The notes: generated by a model not told the origin, from the sequence alone. DNA of 64,000 nucleotides from Punica granatum (GCF_007655135.1 NC_045132.1:2294001-2358000), one strand, 5' to 3'; numbered from the stretch's first letter, positions 49,001-60,930 are shown. Program-made: numbers and translations.

Positions 49001-49084
49001 CATGATTAATTTTCTCCGTTTTTCTCCTCTCTTATTCCTCAGGAGGAAGAACCTGCACCAGCTCATCCTGCAGGTCAAGCGTAG
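46002..49084 (+). CDS. CC-NB-ARC-LRR resistance-type protein, with a frame break
   Basis: Frame 1 (46002-46463) encodes a coiled-coil-like N-terminus ('LLERKLWNLKKLVEDEKSAC', 'DEILATIRSLDDATDKFLL'). Frame 2 carries the NB-ARC and LRR: P-loop GRRGAGKTT (46681-46707), kinase-2 'YLIVLDNC', RNBS-B 'GSRVVITTS', 'FLFLSIFPEGSEVPLRRVHY', MHD-like 'SVHDF', then LRRs ('LPDSIGKMLYLRFLGLRST', 'LQCLETLDLKHTNVTNLP'). The frames meet cleanly if one G near 46452-46456 is extra ('RLGWFKK' then 'TIEQIF'). GLPL is not recognisable and kinase-2 has DN instead of DD. A 118-bp intron (48925-49042: GTGAGT donor, pyrimidine tract, CTCAG) joins in phase to an acidic tail 'EEEPAPAHPAGQA' and TAG at 49082-49084. Without splicing the ORF stops at 48963. 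Predicted length is about 987 residues if the frames are joined. By family, it is an intracellular immune receptor. Pseudogene or sequence error cannot be separated here. Confidence 0.85.
48925..49042 (+). other. Predicted 3'-terminal intron of the NLR
   Basis: Donor AAC/GTGAGT, and a long pyrimidine tract ending TTATTCCTCAG/GAGG. Length is 118 bp, phase 0. Using it replaces the last 13 codons of the unspliced frame with 13 others. Confidence 0.65.
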
Positions 49085-49628
49085 CTGTAGAACTGCAGAT
49101 ATATCGAGCGGTGTGTTACTCAGCATCATCTGTTGAATTTTAACATCACGATCCACCACAAATCAAATGAACAATTTGGATTTGTGGGCGTACCGTGGTC
49201 TACTGAAGCTCGAATTGATACTTAAAAGCATGGGAGTGCTACTGCCGACTGAATCTTTACTCAGCATGGATCAATCGAGGAGTTCTTTCCCTTTCTCATT
49301 TGTGCTGTTCATCTTTCAGTTCAAAGAGTTTTTTCTCTGTTTTTCCTTCTTTTGTTTAATATGTGCACTGCCACTGTTAATATCGCTTGAGCATCGCTTG
49401 GTCCTGGTGAGGGCTGAGAAGGTGTTTTCAATGAGTTAGGAGTCCGTGCACTGTAATGTTGTACGTTGTTCTGTCTTATGTATTCATGGAGTAGAAAACC
49501 ATGGAAACTAGCCGGGTTAAACCATGTTTAATGTTCTGGAGACAATTGCACACTCTTTTTTTTCCCTTTTTTTTTTCTTTTTTCCGGCGAACAAAGAACA
49601 AAAGCCTAAAATACAATTAAACTAACCA

Positions 49629-49815
49629 ACATGGATTGGTTTAAGTGGTTCAGCACGTGCTCCGTTTAAGTAAGGTCTCGGGTTCGAGTTCTTGTGAATG
49701 CAGAAAATCTATATTGGGAAAACTTTACCCCTTAGTGGACCGACCCGGCTCGACTGGATTAGTCAAGGCTCAATTAGACTTCCGAATATTAGGGTTCATA
49801 CCGAAAAGAAAAAAT
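49629..49815 (+). mobile_element. tRNA-derived SINE
   Basis: A-box-like GGTTTAAGTGGTTC and B-box GGTTCGAGTTC spaced as in tRNA promoters. Then a body shared with 60093-60266 (GAATGCAGAAAA, CTTTAGTGGACCGAC-CGGCTCGA, GGATTAGTC-A-G-C-CAATT), ending near an A-rich tail. Flanking duplication not resolved. Confidence 0.75.
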
Positions 49816-51249
49816 ATATACTACACAAAAGCAGGATATGGCAGCCCAAAAGATATCGCTTAGTAAAAAGTTCTGGAGACTATTCGGTTGAGAGCCAAAA
49901 TGTAGAATTCCCCAAGAGAATTAGAGGGACGTCCAAGCAAACCAATTTCCGCACACATTTCCTTCGGTATAGGTAGGAAGAACCCAAAGGCACCATTCTT
50001 GATCAATCAAAGCTCTGATAGAATAAACCAAGGGGGATATATACAGCAAACAATCCGCATGCTTCGTGATGAGACGCTGTTCAATTTCGGTTCTGAATCC
50101 ACTTCTGCAATGATCTATCTGAAACTGAGAGCCCAAGCAATAACCACCCATGTCGTGCCGAGTGTCAAAAGGTTCTCGTGAAGGGAACATGTGCAGACTG
50201 GTTGGCGAACCAGGCCCTGCATGGCTGCACCTCCCGCTTGGCTGCCATGTCTTCAGTTCACCACCTGCTGAGATTGCAGCTCTCCTTCTTGGCCATGTCG
50301 CTAGGGCCTCATTACCCCGTCTTTCTTCTTCTTAGCTTACAATTATTCTTGTATTCAAGGCAAACTGTCTTCCTTTCTGCCGGGAAAAAAAATTACAATT
50401 TTTGGCTAAAATTATATAAATACATATTTCAGTTTTTTAAAAAACTTTTTTTTAATGGAGGTAATTTTCGTAAAAATCATGAATTCTCAATTCTCAATAA
50501 GCATTCGAACTTACATAATATCTATGACATGCGATACAAAAGATAATTTACAATTATTAATTACATTATAAGTCCAATATTTAAATCATATTGGGTCCGC
50601 TCACTCAATCTGTTTCATAATCTTGCAAAAAACTAAAATGAAAAAAAAAATTCTTTATGTTGTTATGTCTCAACAAATATATTGCTGTCTAGCAATTGAA
50701 AGTGTATGCAGCTGTAAGGTCAAGTTCATCCATCGATCCCATAGCATTCAGTAAGAAATGTATATAAAATGCACGGTGCATATAGTGTTCCGCGTATGAT
50801 CCAATGTAAATTTCAAGCACCACTATTATGTTATATGGCGTTCATGGATAAGATCCACGAGCAATATAAGATCACTTGACATGACATTCATATTTTCCGA
50901 GAGAATTTTATGTATATTGTGTAACGTGATAAAATTGACGTGACTTGGCCAACAGGTACTGATAGACATATATTGTATTTATGAAAATGTTTTAAATAAT
51001 TATTTCTTACAACAACATACTGGTATGAGAAATTAATAAAATTCTAGAGCGGATGCGAAAAATTGTCCCATGATTGGACGCTTAATTTTTTATTACATAT
51101 AAATCCTTTGAGCATTAAAAGTACATTTTAACCTAGAAATATTTCAATTGCATCACAAATTAATCAGGCCACATCCGAACATCATGAACTTTTTCGATTG
51201 ATGACGTGTCTTCATGACAAGTCACCACGTGTCCTAAAGGCTGACCCGG
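49816..51249. other. Intergenic DNA downstream of the NLR
   Basis: No gene recognised. 50390-50640 matches 60690-60925, the right part of the far duplicate. A moderately GC-rich stretch at about 50130-50340 has short frames without known motifs. Confidence 0.4.
50390..50640. repeat. Right-flank duplicate of the NLR locus (partner 60690-60925)
   Basis: Shared blocks: AATTTTTGG-TAAAATTATA, AATCATGA-TT-TCAATT, ATACAAAAG followed by TTTACAATT, ATATAAGTCCA or ATTATAAGTCCA, and CAATCTGTTT/TCTATCTGTTT. All in the same order. Confidence 0.6.
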
Positions 51250-51960
51250 TTTAGTAGTGAATCGGCCAGTAAGTTAAAAAAAAAAAAGGAACAAAAATAG
51301 TTTTGAAACTGGACGAAGAAGATGGGGGGAGGAGGAGCCACCAGTCACCACAGCCCAAACAAGATCGCCGATGGCCTCTAGTGCCGCCGCCAACCTCGTC
51401 TGAGGGGGTGGTGGCCGGCACAGGGAAGCCACCACCCCCCTCCTCCCCCCATCTTCTTTTTCCTCGCAGAATTGCTTTTTTTTTCAACTTTATTTTATAA
51501 AAGACTTATTTTTAATAAATATCTATTAAAAAATATTTATATTACAAGAAATTTATTTAAAATATTTATTTTTCAACAAATTTTTCAACAAATTTTTATT
51601 GTTAAATATTTTTTACAATATCTTACAATTATTTTATAATATTTATTTTACAATTATTTTAGTAGTTGTAAATTACTAACTAGTTTTACTATTATTTTAT
51701 TTTCATTATTATGTATTTGTAATTATTTCTAAAATTATTTTACTGTATTTCTAAAATTATTTTATTTGAAAAAAATTTATAATTTGCCAATTATCTTTTA
51801 ACTTTATATATTTACAATTATTATTTCTATAATTATTTTATCTACAATTATTTTATTAATTGCAATTACAATTGATTTATTCTTACAATTACTGTATTTT
51901 TGAAATGATAGCTTGTAATAATTTGATTTATAAATATATAATTATTAAATTTTAAATTGA
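51250..51960. repeat. GC-rich cap plus T/A-rich tail, copy 1 of an inverted pair
   Basis: A GC-rich, C/G-homopolymer-rich stretch (51300-51470) is followed by about 480 bp built from TTTACAATTATTTTAT-like units. The reverse complement of 58560-59100 has the same arrangement (TTGTAAAATAAAA-type units, then a GC-rich CCCCGGCG/GGGGGTGGCC stretch). Together they bracket the tandem array. Confidence 0.55.
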
Positions 51961-51987
51961 CATATTAATGTCACATTATCCCAAATC

Positions 51988-54900
51988 AGTTTGGGCGGCC
52001 AATGAGGGTTGACGAGGCCAGTTGCAGCACCAACTTATGACCTTGAGGAAAAATAACAACCAAAGTTGATTGGCCAGCACCAACGCTATTATTGGCTCGG
52101 GAAAATAATAACAACTATCGTGAGAAACATTGCTTGCCTCCAACTTGCTCACAATGGTCATGGCACGCACACTGTGTCCTAATTTATATATCAAATACTA
52201 CACATGTTTAACTATACAATATCAAAAATATAATAGTTGTGGTTGTATATAGTGTATACATGTAAGCTCGAGCCAATTATTATAAGCACTTGGGCCATTT
52301 AATAAAATATTATGAGTTTTGTTTTACCCACCAAAATAAATTTAGACTTATCATCCCTAACAGTTTGATTAGCCAATTAGCTCGAGCCAATTGTTTGAGG
52401 CCAACTTGTTTGTTGGTCCCCACCAAACAAGAAATCTTGTTCTCATTAATTTACAGAGAATATGTGTTTACATAGACGACATGAACGGGCCGAGCTCATT
52501 AAGAAACAACTGATGTAGGTATTTACATGACCCTATCAAGATATTTTGATAAATATTTAAATATACTAATATAGAATGTTAATGATGTACAATAACTACC
52601 AAGCTCTCCTGACATTCAGTCCACAATGGCCAAATCATTGTTTATTTTCTGAATCACGGTGCATAGAACATTGTGTATTTTTGCATAGTGAACAATTTAT
52701 ATTTGGAATTTCGTTCTTTCGAATGTCGATTCTCTTTAGCTTTTTATACTAAAGTGTATTATGGTCTAACATAATATATGAAATGGTTTGATTATTTCTT
52801 ATACAATCTACTAGAGCGAAATGATCATCTAGAGCTAATCCAAACTACGCTCGCGATAATAGTTGGTTGGAAGGCATCGAACTGTTTGCTCATATCAAAA
52901 TTTTTTTTCCTTTAGGATATTTGCTCATATCAGTTTCTTGTCAGGTTACTAATCCTACCTATTTTATTTATTATTTTACTTTATATATATATATATGTAT
53001 GAAAACAAAGTCCGGGCCCGATTCTTACGCTACCACATCATTAAAAATAAGAAATGAAACTTTTTCGCTTTGCCACCCCATCAATTATGTATTAATGAAA
53101 CTTTTATCATTAATTATGCAGTAGAAGGTCTATTATTTGCATATAACCTAAAAGAATATATATTATATACATTAGCTGCTACTCAGGAAATTTTTTATAT
53201 TGTAGCAATCAAATTGTTATTCCTATATATTCTAGCAAAATATAGAGTTGGAAACCAATATTAATGAGGGTTTATAATATTTATAGAGTTGCCATTTGCA
53301 TTATGGGCAAATATATTCTTATAATATTAACCATAATCAAAATTCCATTTCTATAATATTATTTGTTTATACAATCAAATATACTCTTATAATACTTATA
53401 TTGTTTGTTTATTTATTTTTACTAATCTAACATTAAATATTCATAAGATTAGTAGAATATATAGATTATATTTTCTTCATTTTAGAATTATATATATTTG
53501 CAGTATATATCATTTGTTGAGACTTAGACTACTATTATCGATTATATATATGTAAAATATCCATTGGACCTATAAGCGATTGAGCCCATCTCTAACCCAA
53601 AAGCTCGAGCTGATAGATTGTAATACTCAATCTCTTATAAATCCATTGGATTCTTCTTAGTTTTTCCGTGTGGGATTTTTACTCTCAACACCCGCCCTCA
53701 CGTGGCAACGTGTGGTTTTGATATTCACCTACACGTGCCACGTGGACTAGAACAACCCACCCTCAAGAACTAATTACGAGCCGGGACTGGACTTCCGTGC
53801 TCGGGAGGAGGGGGAACGACAATTGACAGTGAGGCCACGATTGGGCCGAACTAAGACGAGGCGGGTTTCTCTCCACACTCAGATTTCAAAGAGACCACGA
53901 GTTCCACACTCGGGCCAAACATGGGCGCACTTCGGCTGCCCATCGACAAAGAGACATTTCAACTGGCGTGATGTGAACCCACACACATGCGCGTGAAAGC
54001 GTAACCCGCTTTGATACCATGTAAAATATCCATTGGACCTATAAGCGATTGAGCCCATCTTTAACCCAAAAGCTCGAGCTGATAGATTGTAATACTCAAT
54101 CTCTTATAAATTCATTGGATTCTTCTTAGTTTTTCCGTGTGGGATTTTTACTCTCAACAATATATGCCGTATATATCGTATAGTGGAACTTAGACTATTA
54201 TTTCTTGAGATAAAAATTTCAAGAAAAATGAGTCTGGGCTGCCGATGAGGGTTGACAACGCTAGTTGGAGCACCGACTTATGACCTTGAGGAAAAATGAC
54301 AACAAAAGTTGATTGGCCAGCACCGACGCTATTATTGGCTCAGGAAAATAATAACAACTATCGTGAGAAACATTGCTTGCCTCCAACTTGCTCACAATTG
54401 TCATGGCATGCACACAGTGGCCTAATTTATATATCAAATAATACACATGCTTAACTATACAATATCAAAATATAATAGTGCAATATGAATGAAATAGTTG
54501 TGGTTGTATATAGTATATACATGTAAGCTCGAGCCCATTATCAGAAGCACTTGGGCCATTTAATAAAATATTATGAGTTTTGTTTTACCCACCAAAATAA
54601 ATTTAGACTTATCATCCCTAACAGTTTGATTAGCCAATTAGCTCGAGCCAATTGTTTGGGGCCAACTTGTTTGTTGGTCCCCACCAAACAATAAATCTTG
54701 TTCTTATTAATTTACGGAGAATATGTGTTTACAAAGACGACATGAATGGCCCAAGCTCAATAAGAAACAACTGATGTAGGTATATACATGACCCTATCAA
54801 GATATTTTGATAAATACACTAATATAGAATGTTAATGTTGTACAATAACTACCAAGCTCTCTTGACATTCAGTCCAAAATGGCCAAATCATTGTTTATTT

Positions 54901-57496
54901 TCTGAATCACGGTGCATAGAACATTGTGTATTTTTGCATAGTGAACAATTTGTATTTGGAATTTCGATCTTTCGAATGTCGATTCTCTTTAGCTTTTTAT
55001 ACTAAAGTGTATTATGATCTAACATAATATATGAAATGGTTTGATTATTTCTTATACGATCTACTAGAGCGAAATGATCATATAGAGCCAATCCAAAATA
55101 CGCTCGCGATAATAGTTGGTTGGAAGGCATCGAACTGTTTGCTCATATCAAAAATTTTTTTCCGTAGGATACTTGCTGATATCAGTTTCTTGTCAGGTTA
55201 CTAATCCTACCTATTTTATTTATTATTTTACTTTATATATATATATATATATGTGTATGAAAATAAAGTCTGAGCCCAATTCTTACGCTACTACATCATT
55301 AAAAATAAGAAATGAAACTTTCTCGCTTTGCCGCGCCATCAATTATGTATTAATGAAACTTTTTATCATTAATTATGCAGTGGAATGTCTATTATTTGCA
55401 TATAACATAAAAGAATATATATTATATACATTAGCAGCTACTCAAGAAATTTTTTATATTGTAGCAATCAAATTGTTATTCATATATATTCTAGCAAAAT
55501 ATAGAGTTGGAAACCAATATTAATGAGGGTTTATAATATTTATAGAGTTGCCATTTGCGTTATGGGCAAATATATTCTTATAATATTAACCATAATCAAA
55601 TTTCCATTTCTATAATATTATTTGTTTATAAGATCAAATATACTCTTATAATACTTACATTGTTTGTTTATTTATTTTTACTAATCTAACATTAAATATT
55701 CATAAGATTAGTAGAATATATAGATTATATTTTCTTCATTTTAGAATTATATATATTTGCAGTATATATCATTTGTTGAGACTTAGACTACTATTATCGA
55801 TTATATATATGCTGTATATATCGTATAGTGGAACTTAGACTATTATTTCTTGAGATAAAAATTTCAAGAAAAATGAGTCTGGGCTCCCGATGAGGGTTGA
55901 CAACGCTAGTTGGAGCACCGACTTATGACCTTGAGGAAAAATGACAACAAAAGTTGATTGGCCAGCACCGACGCTATTATTGGCTCAGGAAAATAATAAC
56001 AACTATCGTGAGAAACATTGCTTGCCTCCAACTTGCTCACAATGGTCATGGCATGCACACAGTGGCCTAATTTATATATCAAATAATACACATGCTTAAC
56101 TATACAATATCAAAATATAATAGTGCAATATGAATGAAATAGTTGTGGTTGTATATAGTATATACATGTAAGCTCGAGCCAATTATCAGAAGCACTTGGG
56201 CCATTTAATAAAATATTATGAGTTTTGTTTTACCCACCAAAATAAATTTAGACTTATCATCCCTAACAGTTTGATTAGCCAATTAGCTCGAGCCAATTGT
56301 TTGGGGCCAACTTGTTTGTTGGTCCCCACCAAACAAGAAATCTTGTTCTTATTAATTTACGGAGAATATGTGTTTACAAAGACGACATGAATGGCCCAAG
56401 CTCAATAAGAAACAACTGATGTAGGTATATACATGACCCTATCAAGATATTTTGATAAATACACTAATATAGATGTTAATGTTGTACAATAACTACCAAG
56501 CTCTCTTGACATTCAGTCCAAAATGGCCAAATCATTGTTTATTTTCTGAATCACGGTGCATAGAACATTGTGTATTTTTGCATAGTGAACAATTTATATT
56601 TGGAATTTCGATCTTTCGAATGTCGATTCTCTTTAGCTTTTTATACTAAAGTGTATTATGATCTAACATAATATATGAAATGGTTTGATTATTTCTTATA
56701 CGATCTCCTAGAGCGAAATGATCATATAGAGCCAATCCAAAATACGCTCGCGATAATAGTTGGTTGGAAGGCATCGAACTGTTTGCTCATATCAAAATTT
56801 TTTTTCCGTAGGATACTTGCTGATATCAGTTTCTTGTCAGGTTACTAATCCTACCTATTTTATTTATTATTTTACTTTATGTGTGTATGAAAACAAAGTC
56901 CGAGCCCGATTCTTACGCTACTACATTATTAAAAATAAGAAATGAAACTTTCTCGCTTTGCCACGCCATCAATTATGTATTAATGAAACTTTTTATCATT
57001 AATTATGCAGTAGAATGTCTATTATTTGCATATAACATAAAAGAATATATATTATATACATTAGCAGCTACTCAAGAAATTTTTTATATTGTAGCAATCA
57101 AATTGTTATTCATATATATTCTAGCAAAATATAGAGTTGGAAACCAATATTAATGAGGGTTTATAATATTTATAGGGTTGCCATTTGCGTTATGGGCAAA
57201 TATATTCTTATAATATTAACCATAATCAAATTTCCATTTCTATAATATTATTTGTTTATAAGATCAAATATACTCTTATAATACTTACATTGTTTGTTTA
57301 TTTATTTTTACTAATCTAACATTAAATATTCATAAGATTAGTAGAATATATAGATTATATTTTCTTCATTTTAGAATTATATATATTTGCAATATATATC
57401 ATTTATTGAGACTTAGACTACTATTATCGATTATATATATGCCGTATATATTGTATAGTGGAACTTAGACTATTATTTCCTGAGATAAAAAATTTC
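51988..57496. repeat. Tandem triplication of a roughly 1.65-kb unit
   Basis: Copy 1 starts at about 51988 and contains a TRIM. Copy 2 starts at about 54230 and copy 3 at about 55875. The landmark GGGCT/C followed by GATGAGGGTTGAC recurs at 54236 and 55881, 1,645 bp apart. Copies 2 and 3 look nearly identical and copy 1 is slightly more diverged. Each holds the same 61-135-codon chance frames ending 'LAKYRVGNQY' and a segment homologous to the Helitron at 10631-11709. I recognise no protein domain in any frame. Copy 3 fades at about 57496. Confidence 0.93.
53551..54159 (-). mobile_element. Complete TRIM retroelement, 140-bp LTRs, exact target duplication
   Basis: Direct terminal repeats at 53551-53690 and 54020-54159 are both 140 bp, begin TGTAAAATATCC and end CTCTCAACA, and differ by only a couple of bases. 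On the minus strand the 5' LTR (54020-54159) is followed immediately by TGGTATCAAAGCGGG, a tRNA-Met-type primer-binding site. The purine-rich GTGAGGGCGGG abuts the other LTR. It is flanked by ATATA on both sides (53546-53550 and 54160-54164). The 329-bp interior has no coding capacity. The matching sites in copies 2 and 3 of the tandem array are empty. Confidence 0.95.
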
Positions 57497-58559
57497 ATTA
57501 CACTGAAACTTTTATATTTAATAGGAAATTTTCAAATTAATCTATATGATATTTGCACTATATGTACTGTACATGTTTATTCGATATACTACCACCGATA
57601 TCGTACATCAATTAGGTCGACTCGCAAGACTTCACCGGCATTTCACTAGGTTTCGTCAGGTTTTCTCAAAATCCATGGTGGTCAAATTCATATTTTTTTT
57701 CTCTATAAAAGTAATTTTTTTAGGATGTTATTTGGATGTAAGTTTGTTTGGTGGGTTTATTGCATAAATGTTTTTCTCTTTTGATCTATACCTTGATAGA
57801 TTGTGAGGTGGTACAATCATATATTAAAAGAATTTGGATCGAAAGAACTAACAAAATTATCAATTTTGATAAGATTTTCCTTGATATGGAAGTATACTTT
57901 ACGTATTTGACCAAGTATATTATTTTATTAATCAAAATTAATTTATTCTTTCTAATGAAATTAGGATTCATTGATGCATGTACGTATAAGAAAGTCTCAG
58001 ATTGATCTGTTTTGGGCCTTACTTTAATAAAAAGCTTATATACAATTAATAAATTTTATCATCCAGTTGATGTTGAATTAAAGATATCGTTTTTTTTTAG
58101 TCGATATGAAGGTGTTTTTGTAATTTTTTGATATCCTTAACATTATACATTCGGTTTTAACTAAATTATATTTATGCATAACATGTAAAATTATTTAGAT
58201 TAGTTGCAACCAAAAATTATTTCATTGCTCCCGCACAACGTGCGGGTCATCAACTAGTTTTTATAAGAGCAATATGAAATGATAATATTATTTTCTTGGA
58301 CAATTTTGCCAATATGTACACGTCATTGTTTTTCAAATAGAACCGATAATAATCAATGTGAACTATGACTCTGTGTTTATTTGGTGTCTTTTGACGATGA
58401 TACATGTTTCGTCGGTTCACACCATAAGGATTATTATTACAAAATAAACTCTTTCGCTTTAAAATTGGTTATGCCCTAAACTGTTATTTGCTCAAACTAA
58501 CATATTAGTAAAGAAATATATCGTAACATATTCTAGGTCAATTAATAAGGTTGTATAGG
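57497..58559. other. AT-rich DNA ending in a Helitron terminus
   Basis: No gene. 57640-58010 has overlapping short frames in both strands with no known motif. The Helitron 3' end at 58230-58257 closes it. Confidence 0.45.
58230..58257 (+). mobile_element. Helitron 3' terminus, intact
   Basis: Perfect hairpin CCCGCAC-AAC-GTGCGGG at 58230-58246, then TCATCAA and CTAG at 58254-58257 followed by T. This is the canonical plant Helitron 3' end. The corresponding 5' end is uncertain. It may lie within the tandem array, whose units share sequence with another Helitron. Confidence 0.8.
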
Positions 58560-59100
58560 TTGTATTAATATAATTTAATATAATTTGTTTCTTTATATAA
58601 CTGATTTTTTTATAAATAACCCGTAATTTGAAATAACTATCTAAAATAAAGTTGAAAATAAAGTAATCATTAACAAAGTTAAAAATAAAAAATAAAAAAA
58701 TTGTAAATTGTAAAATAAAAATAAAGTTGAATTTGAATTTGGTTTTTTAAAATCAAATAACTATATAAAGTAAAAGATATCTAAAATAAAATATTTTTTT
58801 GTAAAATAAAATATGAAATGAAATTATAAAGTTGATTATTTTATTATTGTAAAATAAAAATTTAAATTTAAATAATTGTAAAATAAGTCAAATAAAGGTA
58901 TATTGTAAGATAATATTTCTTGTAAAATAATTTTTTTGAAATAAATATTTAGTTTATTATAAATATTATTTATTGTAAAAAACTGTAAAGTTTGAATTAA
59001 GTAAAGTAAAGTTGAAAAGGCAAAAAAAAAAACACACACACACAGCAGCGAAGAAGGGGAAGGGGGTGGCCCCCGGCGCCAGCCACCACTGCCCAAACCC
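58560..59100. repeat. Inverted partner of 51250-51960
   Basis: A/T-rich run of AAAATAAAGTTG/TTGTAAAATAAA-type units, then (AC)n at about 59031-59043 and a GC-rich stretch to 59100. Reverse-complement arrangement of copy 1. Confidence 0.55.
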
Positions 59101-59339
59101 CAACTTCAAAAGTAAATGATGTAAGATGAATCTGACGACTCAATAATTTTGTAGGAAAAAAATGTAAAAGTAAGATGTGAATGACTATAATATAAGGGGC
59201 AAAATATGTAAATTATAAATAGCCAAGATTAGATATTGAAATATCTAATGGATGAGATTAGTGTCCCAACATGGGACATTATTTAGCGTCCTGCTTTATA
59301 AACTTTCAATTCATACAAAAATTCTTATTCCACAAAATT

Positions 59340-59820
59340 ATGGTCTATTAGTGATGCAGCAGAAGTAGCAGCAAATCGGTACCTGGAGAAAAATTGATTT
59401 TGATAACTCTATCTCAAGGGAAACAGCCTTCAGAGCAAAAGTCACCGCTTTGCCGTGATTTTTCGATATTTAAGGCAAATTCCATCGTTTAGAGCCTCAA
59501 ACGGGCATTTTTATCATTTTTAGGGTGTTTTTGCAATTTTAAAAACATTTATTTATTTTCGTGCAATTTAGGTTTTTTTTTAATCCCTATTTAAGCTTTG
59601 TAAGCCCTAGGGCTAAAACGTTTTGTCTTTTTGATCAGTGGATAAAATTCAAAACTTTCGTGCTCTTTGTCCAATCTCGGAGTCGATTCGAGTTTGATGC
59701 CTATTTCCTGGTATTCATAGAATCAATAGGTAGTAGAAGGTCGTAATTCCGGTATTCGTGCGCGAATAAACGGGTCTGTGACGGGTTACTTGCGTGTACG
59801 TTGCGTCAATTAGTCCCTGT
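59340..59820 (+). repeat. LTR-like dispersed repeat, copy 2 (inverted relative to 8590-9240)
   Basis: Contains a promoter-like CCTATTTAAGC box at about 59587, then CTTTGTAAGCCCTAGGG, the TTGTCCAATCTCGGA block and CGGTATTCGTGCGCGAAT. Likely a solo LTR. Borders not resolved. Confidence 0.6.
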
Positions 59821-59966
59821 CCACAGGCTAACATTTTTATTTATCCATTTGTTCATGTTGTAGTTCTTTTGGTGGTTTCGTACGCACCACATATATATTG
59901 TAACATGTATATGTTCTTCAAATAATTTACCCATGCTAAGTGTATAGCCCTAATTTGTGAAAAAGC

Positions 59967-60930
59967 TTACAGGCTGTTTAATGCAAGTTGTTTAGTCAAT
60001 TGCTTAGAAGTTAGTGATAGTAAGTATATATAACTATATATATATATATGTATATATGTATATCATAATTAATGAGCAAATAAAGGAGAAACTTACAAAC
60101 GTGAGCGGTTCGGCACTTATTTTGCTTAAGTAATGTCTCGGATTCGAGTCCTTATGAATGCAGAAAACCCACGCTGGGAGAGTTTTACCCTTTAGTGGAC
60201 CGACTCGGCTCGATTGGATTAGTCGAAGCCCAATTGGGCTTCGAGTACCAGGATTCACACAATAAAAAATAAAGGAGAAACACAAGGAATCGTTAATACA
60301 ATTAGGAGGGCTGATTTATAATTTGAAGTTATTTATTTAATTAGTTACAACGGTCGTTGGTTCCCTCCAGCTTGATCCTCCCCAAAGATTCCTCCTAACT
60401 TTTTTTTTTTGGGCAATCAATTCCTACGAACTTCGAAGTCAACGTCTCGCCAAATTCAATAAACCTAAGTGTTTGTCTAGATTGCAGGATCGCCAAATTC
60501 AATAAACCTAATGGTTTGTCTGGATCCCTCCATAACCCACATTCAAACAATACATAAGGGCCCGTTTGGTTGGTAGCTTGAACCCGGAACATAGCTTTTA
60601 GATGGAATCAAAATTTAATTTCCGCTACGAGTATATTGATTGAAGATAAGCACCCACTGATGCCACGTGTCAAAATTTCTTTTCTAGCAATAGCAAAATT
60701 GTAATTTTTGGTTAAAATTATAAATAAATATGTTAATTCAAAAAACTTAATAATTTTTTGAAGCAATCATGATTTTTCAATTTTCAGTAAATTTTAGTTG
60801 GATTTGACAGGAAATCTATTGGCATGTTATACAAAAGCCAGTTTACAATTGTCTACAATATAAGTCCATTGTTGAATTATATCGGTCCTCTCCATTCTAT
60901 CTGTTTTCGTCATCTTTTATTTTTATTTTT
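59967..60930. repeat. Second copy of the NLR flanks, joined without the NLR
   Basis: The left part (59967-60625, less the SINE) matches 44880-45240. The right part (60690-60925) matches 50390-50640. In this copy the two are adjacent, whereas at the NLR locus they are about 5.1 kb apart. Confidence 0.6.
60093..60266 (+). mobile_element. tRNA-derived SINE with 15-bp target duplication
   Basis: Flanked by AAATAAAGGAGAAAC at 60078-60092 and again at 60267-60281. Internal A-box-like GAGCGGTTCGG and B-box GATTCGAGTCC, and an A-rich 3' end (CACACAATAAAA). The duplicate site near 44950 (GAGCGAAAGGAGAACATAAT) lacks it, an empty relative of the target. Confidence 0.92.

Noticed and set aside
9580..49084. 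A joint PP2-lectin/NLR defence cluster
   Set aside because: Both families relate to defence, but the genes are over 20 kb apart, on opposite strands, with no shared promoter sequence. Proximity alone does not support a system.
55116..55523. 135-codon open frame repeated in each tandem unit
   Set aside because: AT-rich, no known domain, starts at different places in each unit, and includes a (TA)n tract. Part of it matches Helitron interior sequence. Most likely chance.
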